The notes below the pieces were generated by a model. The model was not told the origin of the DNA and made no database searches. It worked only from the letters and a program-made list of their open reading frames with translations. A stretch of DNA of 64,000 nt from Histomonas meleagridis (Eukaryota; Parabasalia; Tritrichomonadida; Dientamoebidae), in assembly GCA_020186115.1 (NCBI GenBank), contig WSYJ01000150.1:47501-111500 (forward strand), in the 5' to 3' direction. The translations under genes and the position numbers were made by a program. Positions 53,472 through 63,269 of the stretch are shown piece by piece. Within the stretch, counting starts at the first letter, position 1. Each line of letters opens with the position of its first letter.

Positions 53472-54129
53472 TACCTGATTTTTTACATGATGATAATTTT
53501 GAAATCTATTTCTTTAAATTTTTCATGAAGTTAAACATCTTCGTAAAATATTTTACGTAGCATTTCATAAGTGAATGCGACTAATGATTATTGTGATAAT
53601 TTATATTTTTTTTTTATACGAGTCCGAAGAGAGAATAAAATTAATTGTTGTGATGTGGCTTTATGGGTGTTTTGGAAAACAAGATGAGTATCAATTAATT
53701 TCAAGATATTTTAAATATTTTCTTGATTCTACTTTTATTTTATGTTTGGCATTACTGTATATATTAAAGTAAAAAAATTAGGTTTCATTATTAAATTCAA
53801 ATTTTTTTCCAAAATATTCGTGTTTAATTGTGCTCACTGGCATAATTTGTTTCTAAGAAAATTTTTGACATAAAATTTCTTTGCAATGTTCATGTTTGCA
53901 AACATCTCAGATCCAGACAAGTGATTCATTTAACCTACTTAGAAATTTTTTCTTGCTCGCAAGTAGTAAAATATAATATGATTTCCTTAGAAAAGTAAGT
54001 GAACATACAAAAATTGCCCACTCAAACAATTACAAATTTAAGAAGAAAGATGTATCAAAATCTCAAAAAAACACAAAATGTATCAGTTGTTTAAATTCGA
54101 ATAAATACTTTATCGATAAAGGATTATGA
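53472..54129. other. Gene-free AT-rich stretch
   Basis: No supported gene or repeat. A 65-codon plus-strand frame at 53575 is hydrophobic by composition and not convincing. Confidence 0.45.
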
Positions 54130-54360
54130 TTAGATATCTTCTTCATCCATGTTTAAATTTATTTTTTTAATAGCGTCTGCATCTTTTCCTTCTTCTGGCT
54201 TTCTTGTGGGATTAACTTTGGGTCTTGGGGTTCCGATCCTTTGAACAATAGGTTGCTCGTCTTCCTCAACAACTTGTTGGCTGCTGACTGTGGATTTCGA
54301 GAAAGCAGCTGAAAGGTCTCCCCATATTGAATCATTTTGAGAAGCGCAATGGTTGCTCAT
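54130..54360 (-). CDS. Small hydrophilic protein, 76 residues, unknown
   Basis: MSNHCASQNDSIWGDLSAAF begins a polar protein with a Val/Glu-rich centre, a basic TPRPKVNPTRKPEEGK stretch and an acidic end (NLNMDEEDI). Composition and balanced codon use look genuinely coding and unlike the surrounding AT-rich DNA. The frame is open further 5' but only to a TTG, so ATG 54360 is chosen. No domain is recognised; it could be a nuclear or cytoskeletal small protein. It lies between transposon relics and a chromodomain relic. Confidence 0.5.
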   Translation of the reverse strand: MSNHCASQNDSIWGDLSAAFSKSTVSSQQVVEEDEQPIVQRIGTPRPKVNPTRKPEEGKDADAIKKINLNMDEEDI

Positions 54361-54821
54361 TGTTATATATATGACATGTGATTTGAAAAACGATAAGACC
54401 AAAAAATTCTGCGCTGAGATATGTGAATATGATATTGATACATCTGTAATGAATAAAAATTTACCAATATTTAGAATTCAAATTCGTATTCCCTTCAAAT
54501 TTTTAAAACAATTTCTTTGTATAGCTTCAACCAGATAATTTTCTTTGTTACAAAAGCACTAGCTACGCTTTTTCACTTAAAAACGATCATAACCGCCGGT
54601 GCAATTGTCGGGAAGGAAGTCATGAAATATGACATTTTAACGTTTTTTTTGACTATTGACAAATTTAAACAAAAATCTCATTATATAGCAAATATGCTCA
54701 AATGTCATAATTAACAAAAATTTTATACACTCTCAAATCTTTTAAATAATTTATGTTTTATATATATGTTTTTATTATTAGGGTGGGCTCATTACTTTTT
54801 GCCCCCTTTATAAAAAGTGAG
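54361..54821. other. Intergenic, no gene seen
   Basis: Upstream DNA of the 76-residue gene (minus) and of the chromodomain relic (plus). No domain can be seen in short frames here. Confidence 0.4.
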
Positions 54822-54830
54822 TTCAGTATA
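54822..54830 (+). promoter_or_regulatory. AAAAAGTGA motif before the chromodomain relic
   Basis: It sits 15 nt from the end of the motif to the ATG at about 54837, again in front of a coding start. An inverted CTTTTT word lies 25 bp further upstream. Confidence 0.4.
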
Positions 54831-54836
54831 TAAATT

Positions 54837-55060
54837 ATGTCTGAAACATACCAAGTTGCGTCAAAGGTAATAAGACATTAAAAGGAAAAGCCTATTATTT
54901 AATAAAATATCTGGGTTTTCCTGATAGAGAGAATATATGGGAACCTGAAGAAAACTTATCATGATAAGCCCTTATTTTGAACAAGTATAAAAAAATTGTA
55001 AATCTTGCAAAAAGCACAGAGCACATTCCCGACGTTAAACAACAAATAAAAACGAGATCA
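54837..55060 (+). pseudogene. Chromodomain protein relic (one frameshift)
   Basis: MSETYQVASKVIRH is the first strand of a chromodomain (Y-x-V-x-x-I/V ...H). After a one-base shift the rest is clear: LKGKAYYLIKYLGFPDRENIWEPEENLS, with the aromatic cage positions Y, W and the closing WEPEENL. A double stop follows, then ALILNKYKKI continues in frame. Chromodomains bind methylated histone tails and are found in HP1-like proteins and chromoviral integrases. A single indel and two stops inactivate it, unless sequencing error. Confidence 0.7.
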
Positions 55061-55133
55061 ATTTATAATAGTACACAGCAAAATTTATAAAAATAGTTCA
55101 AAAGTTATAAATGTTTAATCTATAATATTAAAT

Positions 55134-57263
55134 TTATAATTCATTTCGTTCTCTATTTTTTTGTATATCTCTTTCAAGTTCATCTACAGAGTTATAAGTT
55201 TTCACATAAGGGTTTGGAGTTTTTGGTGGCTTTGGTGTTGGTGGATGTTCTGAAACTCTTAATGAATGATTATAAGCGATTTCCAAATAATAAGTTTGCA
55301 TATCGATATCTTTTGCTAACACTTTCGGGTCATCTGTCACCTTACAATTTTTTTGTTTTTTTGTAAATTTTTTATAATATTTAATTGCATGATTTAAAGC
55401 TTCATTTATGTTATTCCAAACCTTTTCTGTCATCCAAGGTCTAGTTTCAGGCCATATTTCATTAATTGATTTATTAACAATATTAATCATATTTAATAAA
55501 TTATCGAAAGATTTTCCTCTTTTATGAAGTTCTGAAGCTCTTAATTCGATTTTATCAATCAAATCTTTAACTTTTTTCCATCGATTATTAATTACTTTTG
55601 AATTAAGTATTATATTATTCGTTTGATTAAATATCCAATTTAAATCATCGTCAATTAATTTAATTACATTTTCATATTCTTCTTTTAATGTAACTTCTTT
55701 AAATATATTATTTTCAATGAATTTCTTTTTCGAATCATATAAATATGTTTCGAAATCATTTAATGCTTTTTTAATCTTTTTTCTTTCTTCTTCTATTTCA
55801 TTAATACGTTTTATAAATCCAAGACTTTGATTAAATTCGCGTTTCGTTAATGTCCATTTTGGTAAATAAAATGATATATTATTCGATTTAAGTTTGTTAG
55901 TCATAATATTAAAAATACCGGGTAATGTGAATTCATCAAAACCAAAGTCTAATCGAATTGTTACATTATCTAAAGCTTTGGATGGAAGATTTACATAAAA
56001 TTTAACAATTTCATTTCGTTGATTTCCATATAAAATTGAAATGTTTCCATTAGTTTTCTTATTATATAAATATGTTGTCGAATCACTAATATAATTTGTT
56101 TCATTAAATAATGAAATTGTTTTATTGAAATGTAAAATAGAAATGTTTTCATTACATAATGACTCAATTTGTACATCTTTTATATATTCATAACAACCTG
56201 ATCCTAATGCAATCGCTTCGTTTGGATTTAAGGAATTATTAACAAAACCAATTCCAGAAATACTTTGAATGCTACTTTGAATATAAGGAATTCGTGTTGT
56301 TCCTCCAATAAGTTCGACAGAATTAATATCATATAATGAAAGATTTGCTTTTTGAAGTGCTTCTCTATAAAGAAATCCAATTTTATCAATGAAATCAGTT
56401 AATAATAATTCAAGGTCACTTCGGGAAATTGTGATTTTTTTGTTATTTCCTAATGAAACAGTTGCTGTACTATATATGGAAAGTTTTTCTTTAGCAAGTT
56501 TAAGCTTATAAAGAACCTTTGGAGAGACCGTTTGATTGCTGATAAAGTGTGTAAACAAAAGTGCATCAATATCATTTCCTCCTAAATTGATGTCATATGT
56601 TAATGAAAGTTGACGTACAATTGGATCTCCTGGAGTTGAACGAAAATTAAATATTGACACTATTGTCTTGGTGGCACCTATATCAATAAATGCTACATTT
56701 TTTGGTGATTTGGAATAAAATGGTTTTTTAACTTGGGAATATAAATAAGCAACAGATGATGGAGAATCAACAATTCGTTTAAGATTAGCACCAGCTAGTT
56801 TTACAGATTCACGTATGACGTACCGTTCTTGGCGTGTTAAAAATGGATCAACAGAAATTATAAGATTGGAACTCGATACATCTTGATTAATTGTTGTAAG
56901 AAGATGTTTCAAAAAAATTGCAAATGATTCCCTGCGCGTGATGCCATTCTTTTGATCGAGGAGTGGTGTTAGTCCTGTAATAACATTATTTGGATATTTA
57001 AAATAATGAGAACGAGCATCTTCAAAAAATGACCAAGAGCATTCTCGAACATCTGCAAGAGACCAATGGTGTTTTGATATATTTTGCTTAGGATCAGTTG
57101 TATTCCAAAATGCAAAAAAAGTTGGAAATAATTCTTGATTTGAATTATTATTATAAGCAATCTCAATATTTTTTCCTAATCTAACAATAGATGCTTTTGT
57201 ATTTTCACTTCCAATATCAATACCGAGGATTGTAGAAGCCACAAAACCAATAAAAATGATCAT
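55134..57263 (-). CDS. ER Hsp70-superfamily chaperone, Grp170/Lhs1-like
   Basis: This 709-residue protein is an Hsp110/Grp170-type nucleotide exchange factor and holdase for ER BiP. A hydrophobic N terminus (MIIFIGFVASTIL) serves as signal peptide and runs straight into phosphate motif 1 (GIDIGSENTKAS). Phosphate 2 (VAFIDIGATKTIVSIF, about 190) and the adenosine motif (VELIGGTTRIPYIQ, about 315) follow. A short beta domain and a long charged helical C terminus (about 480-680) are typical of Grp170 rather than BiP. The last residues RNEL resemble KDEL-type ER retrieval signals. It is shorter than animal Grp170 (about 1,000), lacking the acidic loop. It is divergent from the debranching-enzyme gene. 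Confidence 0.87.
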   Translation of the reverse strand: MIIFIGFVASTILGIDIGSENTKASIVRLGKNIEIAYNNNSNQELFPTFFAFWNTTDPKQNISKHHWSLADVRECSWSFFEDARSHYFKYPNNVITGLTPLLDQKNGITRRESFAIFLKHLLTTINQDVSSSNLIISVDPFLTRQERYVIRESVKLAGANLKRIVDSPSSVAYLYSQVKKPFYSKSPKNVAFIDIGATKTIVSIFNFRSTPGDPIVRQLSLTYDINLGGNDIDALLFTHFISNQTVSPKVLYKLKLAKEKLSIYSTATVSLGNNKKITISRSDLELLLTDFIDKIGFLYREALQKANLSLYDINSVELIGGTTRIPYIQSSIQSISGIGFVNNSLNPNEAIALGSGCYEYIKDVQIESLCNENISILHFNKTISLFNETNYISDSTTYLYNKKTNGNISILYGNQRNEIVKFYVNLPSKALDNVTIRLDFGFDEFTLPGIFNIMTNKLKSNNISFYLPKWTLTKREFNQSLGFIKRINEIEEERKKIKKALNDFETYLYDSKKKFIENNIFKEVTLKEEYENVIKLIDDDLNWIFNQTNNIILNSKVINNRWKKVKDLIDKIELRASELHKRGKSFDNLLNMINIVNKSINEIWPETRPWMTEKVWNNINEALNHAIKYYKKFTKKQKNCKVTDDPKVLAKDIDMQTYYLEIAYNHSLRVSEHPPTPKPPKTPNPYVKTYNSVDELERDIQKNRERNEL

Positions 57264-57690
57264 TTCTTTTTTTTTATATCACATTACAATGAAGGACATG
57301 TGATATGAATTTCCGTCTTCCAAACCGCTGTCAGAAAAATTTGAAAAGTCTTAGAATATTTGTTTGTTTTGCAAAAAGTGCAAAATATAAATTTGTCACT
57401 TTCCCCTAAAACGTTTACCATGAGAAACTTTTACAGGTGGATCATTTTCCATATTTTTTTTGAGTAAGTTTTGTTTTTATGCATCAACACTCTTACCGTT
57501 TTTAACTTGAGTTCAAAACCTTGATCAACCCTTTTCTCTCCGAAACTGATACAAGTAGTTTTTGAATCAAGGGGTAGGCCAGTCATTTAAACAGTTTACA
57601 TTCATCGTATTGAAATTTCATTTTTCGATTGAAATCCATTGAAAAAGTCCTATTGAATGTTTAAAAGTGGCCACTCCAGACAAAACATTC
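57264..57690. promoter_or_regulatory. Divergent promoter region of the Grp170-like and debranching-enzyme genes
   Basis: GCAAAAAGTGC at about 57371 is flanked 25 bp later by TGTCACTTTCC. TTTAAAAGTGG at about 57660-57669 lies 22 bp before ATG 57691 and probably serves the debranching-enzyme gene. No other gene is seen. Confidence 0.45.
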
Positions 57691-60600
57691 ATGAAAACCA
57701 TTAAACTCAAGTTAAACGATGGTGGCTCAGTTGATTTAGGTACAATCAGAATACCAGGTCCAGGACACTCGCTTGAGGTTCGGCTTCCAGTTGGTACTCA
57801 ATTACATTCTTCTGAGACAGTTTTAAAATCATGGCAATCTTATGACCCAGAACCAGAGATAATAAAGCCTACAAGAGCTTACTCTATCATGGAGGAACTA
57901 ATTTTCACGATTCCAATTAAGTTACCTGGTGCATGGCATTTCCGTATTTCGTCAAAAGACGTTGAAGGAAAAATGGTTCACTACCTTGTTGACCCAATTA
58001 TAAAAATCAATGACAAAGAAGTTCCTATTGGTTCTCTTGTTATTCAGACAAACTATGGAAGATGTATAGGTAAAGTTCAAGATTGGCTTAAAAATTTAAA
58101 GCCTATTTCGGAGCTTGGATACAACATGATTCATTTACCACCATTCCAAGAACTTGGAGGATCTTCACATTATTCACTCAAAGATCAACTTCAGATTTCA
58201 AGAGAACTCTTCCCGCCTGACTTTCCCGAAAAGGAACGATGGCCAATGTTCAAAACTGTTTTAAAGAAAATAGAGAAAGAATTGAATATTGTTTTTATGG
58301 CTGATATTCTTTTAAATCATACAAATCCCACATCTGAATGGCTGAAGGAACATCCAGAAGCAGGATATAGTATTGACAATTCACCATATTTACGCCCTGC
58401 TTATTATGTTGATAAGACATTATCAGATCTTTCCGATAAAATCGCACGTGGCGAAGTCCCAGACATTCCTTCAGACATAAAAGTTGAGCATGTTGAGAAG
58501 CTTAAGGAGTATTTGAAAAAAGGTCTTCATGATAGTGATCTTCGAAAGTTCTTTACAATTGATGTTGACGATGCTGTTAAACGTCTTGTTGAAAGCCAAG
58601 AAAAACTTCCAAAACAATTTGAGATGATTCGCATGCGAGCTGTAAATTATGGGGCACCCCAACGTCAAAATATTCTTCGAACACGTGGTATCGTTCATGA
58701 TGATTCATATCAAATGGGTTGTGTCCATGTTGATAATAATTATGCACGAGCTTTATATGCACCACCTGGTTCCAAAGAAATTCGTATAGATGAATTTAAG
58801 ATGGCTATAGATAATCTTAATATTCCATATTATCAACATTATGAATCCATAGTTAATGAAGTTGTAGAAAATGTTGTTAATGGCTTTCAATATGCACGAT
58901 TTGATCCGAATGGACCAAAGTATGGACCTATTACATTAGAAGTACCAATTTGTTGGCGTTACTTTTCTGAGATTGAAACCAAAAATGGAATTGTTCCATT
59001 AGCTAATAATGGATGGATCTTTTCATCAGATCCAACTGATGATTTCATTGCTGAAGGTAAAGAATGTTATTTAAGGCGACAAATTGTTATATGGGGCGAT
59101 AATGTAAAGTTACGTTATGGTAACAAGAAAGAAGACAATCCATGGTTATGGGAACATATGACCAAATATATTCAATCTGTTGCTGAAGTTGTTCATGCGT
59201 TACGATTAGATAATGCACATTCAACACCATTACCAGTATCTGAATATTTTATTAATGAAGCACGAAAAGTTAATCCTAATTTATATGTAATGGCAGAATT
59301 ATTTACATCAAGTGAAGAACTTGACATTAAATATATTAATCATATTGGTATTAATTCCATATTACGTGAAGGAGGAAAACGTATTTCACCACCAGGAATG
59401 ACACATTTATTATGGGCTTCAGGAGGATTACAAGTTGCAGCAGTTGATCAAATTGATAGTTCATCAGTAGTAACACCAACAAAACAAATTCCAGGAGTAA
59501 TATTTGATATAACACATGATAATAGTACACCTTATTTCGATCCATTAACAGTATCTTCAATGATCTCTATGTCATGTTCACCTATAGCTACTAACAGAGG
59601 TTATGATGATGTTTTACCATTTGTACCATCAGTTGTTGATGAAAAGCGTCTTTATCCATTATCAGAGAATGAACCAGCATTTCAACCATTACGCAAACTT
59701 ATTAATCATTTACATATTGATATGGCGTTAAAACAAATGAATGAATTATTAGCAAATTATTATGGTAATTTAGTATCAATCTTTAGATGTAACTCTAAAA
59801 CAGGTGAAGGTATATGGATGTTAATACGTGTATATGATGGAGAAACTACAACTAATAAAGTTGCATTTCCAGCACCAATTGATAAGTTAATATTTGAAGG
59901 AAGAATTAATTCAATCGAACGATTTAATGATAATGGAAAAGATCCAATTAAGCCAAGTCATTGTAATATATTTTTAAATCAAGATCAAAACAAATTATCG
60001 ACTTGTAAATTATTACAAAATGAATTACAACTTGATAATTTTATCCCAGGAAGTGTTATAGTCTTTAGTACAAAATTACCTAAAGAATTAAGTGACTTCA
60101 TTAGCAAACTTGAAGTTTCAACTTTAGTTGAAGACTTTAAATCAAAAGTATTCTCAATTGGACTTACTGATTTAACAGTATTATTATTCAGATGTTCTGA
60201 TGAAGAAAAAGCTACTTTAGGTCAAGGATCTTATGATTTCCCTGGATTTGGTCCTTCTTTTTATGCTGGTACTATTGGTATTGAAACAGCAATGAAATTC
60301 GCAGCTAAATCTGATGCAGGTATGGGTAGTTCAGTCTTTGTTAATATTAGAGATGGTAATTGGTTAATTGATTATATGTGTAATCGATTATTCCAAAATC
60401 CTCGTTTAATACAACTTGAAGGTTACTTTAGGAAGCAATGTCAAAGCTTAGAGAAATTACCTCGATTTTTAATACCAAAATATCTTTGTCGAATTGTTAG
60501 AGCTTTAAATAATGCTGCTCGAGAATCAATCATAGCTAAATCTTCTAAATTCATTCAAGATGGAGATAAATTTATTCATTCTTTAGCTACTACTGCAATT

Positions 60601-62103
60601 AGTTTTTATTCTCCTATGAAAAACGCTCAATTAATTCATCCACATTTAACTTCTATATTTAGAGGTTATGTATCAAGAATTGATTCTTGTACTGCTGCTG
60701 GTTTCCCACACTTTTCAGTAGGATTTATGAGAAGTTGGGGACGTGATACCTTTATTGCATTAAGAGGTTTATTCCTTGTAAATGGTCGATTTAATGAAGC
60801 TAGAGATCAACTTGTTGCTTTTGGTGCTTGTCTTAGACATGGATTAATTCCAAACCTTCACGACGGAGGTCTTAACCCTCGATATAACGCTCGTGATGCT
60901 ACGTGGTGGTTCCTTCAATCTCTTCAAGATTATGCAATTATGAGTGGCCAAGGCGGAGATGTCTTTAACTTGAAAGTTCCAAGGATATTCCCTTGTGATG
61001 ATCAAACCGAATATTATCGTAAATGGGATAAGAAGAATTATCGACCAATATTTACTATGGGAGATATAGTACAAGAAATTATGACCAAACATGCAAATGG
61101 TATTCACTTCCGTGAATGGAATGCAGGAAAAGAAATCGATTCAGTAATGGTATCAGAAGGATTTAATATTGACATTATTACCGATTGGACTAATGGTTTT
61201 ATACTTGGAGGTAATCAACATAATTGTGGTACATGGATGGATAAAATGGGTTCAAGTGTTAAAGCTAAAAACTCTGGAATCCCAGCAACACCAAGAGATG
61301 GAGCAGCGATTGAAATCATTGGCTTATTAGAATCGACATTACGTTGGTTAGATCAATGTTATCAAGAAGGAACATATAAATATAATGGCGTCGTTGTTGG
61401 AAATGAGACTATTACATGGTCACGTTGGTCAAGTTTATTATGCTCCAACTTTGAGTCATGGTTTTATGTTCCCAACAAACCAGAATATGATTCTAAATTC
61501 TTTATCGAAGAGCGTCATGTTGGAGTCAGAGGTATTTATAAAGATAGCGTTGGTTCATCAGCGGAGTTCAGTGATTATCAATTCCGACCTAATGTATGTA
61601 TAGCTATGACAGTTGCACCAGAATTATTTGATCCTGTTCATGCTGTCCGTTGTTTAAATAACGTCGAAGAACGATTAATGGGTAAAATCGGAATGAAAAC
61701 ACTCGATCCATCCGATTATAGATATCGACCTTATTATCATAATGATGACGATAGTGAAGACTTCTTGACAAGTCGTGGATTTAATTACCATAATGGACCT
61801 GAGTGGTGTTGGCCTGTAGGATACTTCTTTAGAGCGTCAATGAGATTTAGAAGAGGAATTACAGAAAAAATGAAAAAGATGTTGGCAAACATTAAAAAGG
61901 AACTTTTGACTTCTTGGGCAAACGGATTGCCAGAATTGACACAAAAAGACGGAGAACCGTGCGAAGGAAGCTGTAAGAATCAGGCGTGGTCTGTCGCAGG
62001 CATCTTGGACATCTTGTACGACTATAGCTTATACACAGAAAATGACGTAATCGATTGGGACGTAGATGAAGAAGTCGATGAGCTCATAAAACAAGAAGAA
62101 TGA
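57691..62103 (+). CDS. AGL: Glycogen debranching enzyme (4-alpha-glucanotransferase / amylo-alpha-1,6-glucosidase)
   Basis: This bifunctional cytosolic enzyme removes branches during glycogen breakdown. At 1,471 residues it has the length of eukaryotic AGL/Gdb1. The N-terminal GH13 part has MADILLNHTNPTSEWL (region I, about 203), VVHALRLDNAHSTPLP with the nucleophile Asp (about 503), and YVMAELFTSSEELD with the acid Glu (about 534). The C-terminal GH133 part (from about 985) has GFMRSWGRDTFIALRG, LIPNLHDGGLNPRYNARDATWWF and WCWPVGYFFRAS. The frame opens after a TGA at 57640; a GTG at 57667 is not a plausible eukaryotic start and belongs to the promoter motif, so ATG 57691 is used. The last 250 nt switch from TTA to TTG and GC-richer codons. 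Trichomonads store much glycogen, so the role fits. Confidence 0.95.
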   Translation: MKTIKLKLNDGGSVDLGTIRIPGPGHSLEVRLPVGTQLHSSETVLKSWQSYDPEPEIIKPTRAYSIMEELIFTIPIKLPGAWHFRISSKDVEGKMVHYLVDPIIKINDKEVPIGSLVIQTNYGRCIGKVQDWLKNLKPISELGYNMIHLPPFQELGGSSHYSLKDQLQISRELFPPDFPEKERWPMFKTVLKKIEKELNIVFMADILLNHTNPTSEWLKEHPEAGYSIDNSPYLRPAYYVDKTLSDLSDKIARGEVPDIPSDIKVEHVEKLKEYLKKGLHDSDLRKFFTIDVDDAVKRLVESQEKLPKQFEMIRMRAVNYGAPQRQNILRTRGIVHDDSYQMGCVHVDNNYARALYAPPGSKEIRIDEFKMAIDNLNIPYYQHYESIVNEVVENVVNGFQYARFDPNGPKYGPITLEVPICWRYFSEIETKNGIVPLANNGWIFSSDPTDDFIAEGKECYLRRQIVIWGDNVKLRYGNKKEDNPWLWEHMTKYIQSVAEVVHALRLDNAHSTPLPVSEYFINEARKVNPNLYVMAELFTSSEELDIKYINHIGINSILREGGKRISPPGMTHLLWASGGLQVAAVDQIDSSSVVTPTKQIPGVIFDITHDNSTPYFDPLTVSSMISMSCSPIATNRGYDDVLPFVPSVVDEKRLYPLSENEPAFQPLRKLINHLHIDMALKQMNELLANYYGNLVSIFRCNSKTGEGIWMLIRVYDGETTTNKVAFPAPIDKLIFEGRINSIERFNDNGKDPIKPSHCNIFLNQDQNKLSTCKLLQNELQLDNFIPGSVIVFSTKLPKELSDFISKLEVSTLVEDFKSKVFSIGLTDLTVLLFRCSDEEKATLGQGSYDFPGFGPSFYAGTIGIETAMKFAAKSDAGMGSSVFVNIRDGNWLIDYMCNRLFQNPRLIQLEGYFRKQCQSLEKLPRFLIPKYLCRIVRALNNAARESIIAKSSKFIQDGDKFIHSLATTAISFYSPMKNAQLIHPHLTSIFRGYVSRIDSCTAAGFPHFSVGFMRSWGRDTFIALRGLFLVNGRFNEARDQLVAFGACLRHGLIPNLHDGGLNPRYNARDATWWFLQSLQDYAIMSGQGGDVFNLKVPRIFPCDDQTEYYRKWDKKNYRPIFTMGDIVQEIMTKHANGIHFREWNAGKEIDSVMVSEGFNIDIITDWTNGFILGGNQHNCGTWMDKMGSSVKAKNSGIPATPRDGAAIEIIGLLESTLRWLDQCYQEGTYKYNGVVVGNETITWSRWSSLLCSNFESWFYVPNKPEYDSKFFIEERHVGVRGIYKDSVGSSAEFSDYQFRPNVCIAMTVAPELFDPVHAVRCLNNVEERLMGKIGMKTLDPSDYRYRPYYHNDDDSEDFLTSRGFNYHNGPEWCWPVGYFFRASMRFRRGITEKMKKMLANIKKELLTSWANGLPELTQKDGEPCEGSCKNQAWSVAGILDILYDYSLYTENDVIDWDVDEEVDELIKQEE

Positions 62104-62360
62104 AATAAAATGAAAATAATGAAAAAGTGACATTTTGTTGACCGTTAAAGGGGAAACGAAAGAAATGAATAACGGGAAAAAGTATTAATTATTCCTGGAG
62201 CGCATTATACTGTCCCGTCATTATTTGCTGATAAATTTATGAAGCGAAACCATATTAAATTGAGATCCGGCTTCTGGATAATCATCATTAGTTTTTGTAA
62301 CTTCTAAAAGCTTGATAAACTTGAACATCCAACTCTGTGAAGAAGATATGCTTCTTTACT

Positions 62361-62760
62361 TCAATTTGAGAAGGGAGATATCGGGAAGATTTGCTTATCA
62401 GTTATAGAGACATGAGTATCTACAGTGCCGGTTGTTCTGTGTGGCTCCCATTTACCATTTTGCTGTGAATTTAAAGGAAATATTTTTATGAGTCCTATTT
62501 CTTTTTCCCTTAATAATTCCTCAGCTTTATCGCCTACATTTTCACCTCCATTGTCACACCAGACGATAGTGGGGCGACCGTTTAGTTCAATGAACTTTTT
62601 TAAACAATTTGAAATAGTTTTTGCATCTTTTGATGAAACAGCCTCAATCCCAACACAATATCTCGAATAGTCATCTATTGCAGCATAAATGTACATTCCC
62701 TTAACTTTCTTCCAATAATGCACATCAACATGCCAGCAAGCATTAGGTACCTAATCCAGG
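62361..62760 (-). pseudogene. Retroviral-type (rve) integrase core relic
   Basis: The DDE integrase core is nearly complete on the minus strand: first Asp in ACWHVDVHYWKKVKG, then IYAAIDDYSRYCVG, second Asp in VWCDNGGENVG, and Glu in LNSQQNGKWEPHR. A stop codon sits just upstream of VPNACWH and the frame ends soon after the Glu, so both flanks are lost. Such cores occur in Mavericks/Polintons, Ginger elements and LTR elements; the source cannot be decided from this piece. It lies between the debranching-enzyme gene and Rep relic no. 3. Confidence 0.75.
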
Positions 62761-63065
62761 AAATTGGTATCGGCATGAAATATAAAAATAAAACAAAATT
62801 TAGATCAAAATTTTTCTAAATTAATAATATATTCACACTAATAATAAACGATCTTACAAATATTTAAAAATGAACGCTGGAAGAAAAGCAATGCAATTTG
62901 ATACCGATTGGCTCATTTAAACTTCCGTTAACATCGAAAACGGAGTTACTACATCAATAAAATATATAAACAATGCCAAAATAGTTTAAAAGGACAGGTC
63001 AGAGTTCACACGCATTAGGACACAAATTGTTAGAAGCTATTAGAAAAGGTTTTGAGAAACCTATC
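62761..63065. other. Intergenic, no gene seen
   Basis: AT-rich stretch between the integrase relic and the origin-like block. No repeat or gene supported. Confidence 0.4.
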
Positions 63066-63128
63066 TTGCGGAGGACATTAGTGATACCTACAAATGATTA
63101 TTATTACTATGGCAAAAAACAGGTATAG
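63060..63128 (+). other. Second CRESS-like origin block
   Basis: TGCGGAGGACATTAGT (63067-63082), TACCT and CAAAT are followed by the nonamer TATTATTAC (63099-63107), which fits NANTATTAC. The same words in the same order occur on the minus strand of 34780-34821. Possible closing arms CCTAT (63060-63064) and ATAGG (63124-63128) are short, so the stem is eroded. The nonamer strand is opposite to the adjacent Rep relic, and the distance to its 3' end (about 170 bp) is similar to that at the other locus once the MULE nest is discounted. Confidence 0.6.
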
Positions 63129-63269
63129 GACCAATTGAATAGAAACTGTCGTAATATAATACTTTACAATATAAAAAAAAAAATTATAAAACGCCAATTT
63201 AAAGTTAATTATTATGAACTAAAGATATTGTCAACCAACCTTTATAACATCCCAATGTCTAATGGACTA

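Noticed and set aside
57667-57690. GTG start for the debranching enzyme
   Set aside because: Eukaryotic genes rarely start at GTG, and this GTG is part of the AAAAGTGG promoter-like motif; the ATG at 57691 follows at the usual spacing.
62118-62200. Short gene after an AAAAAGTGA motif at about 62124
   Set aside because: The following ATG gives only seven codons before a stop; no supported product.
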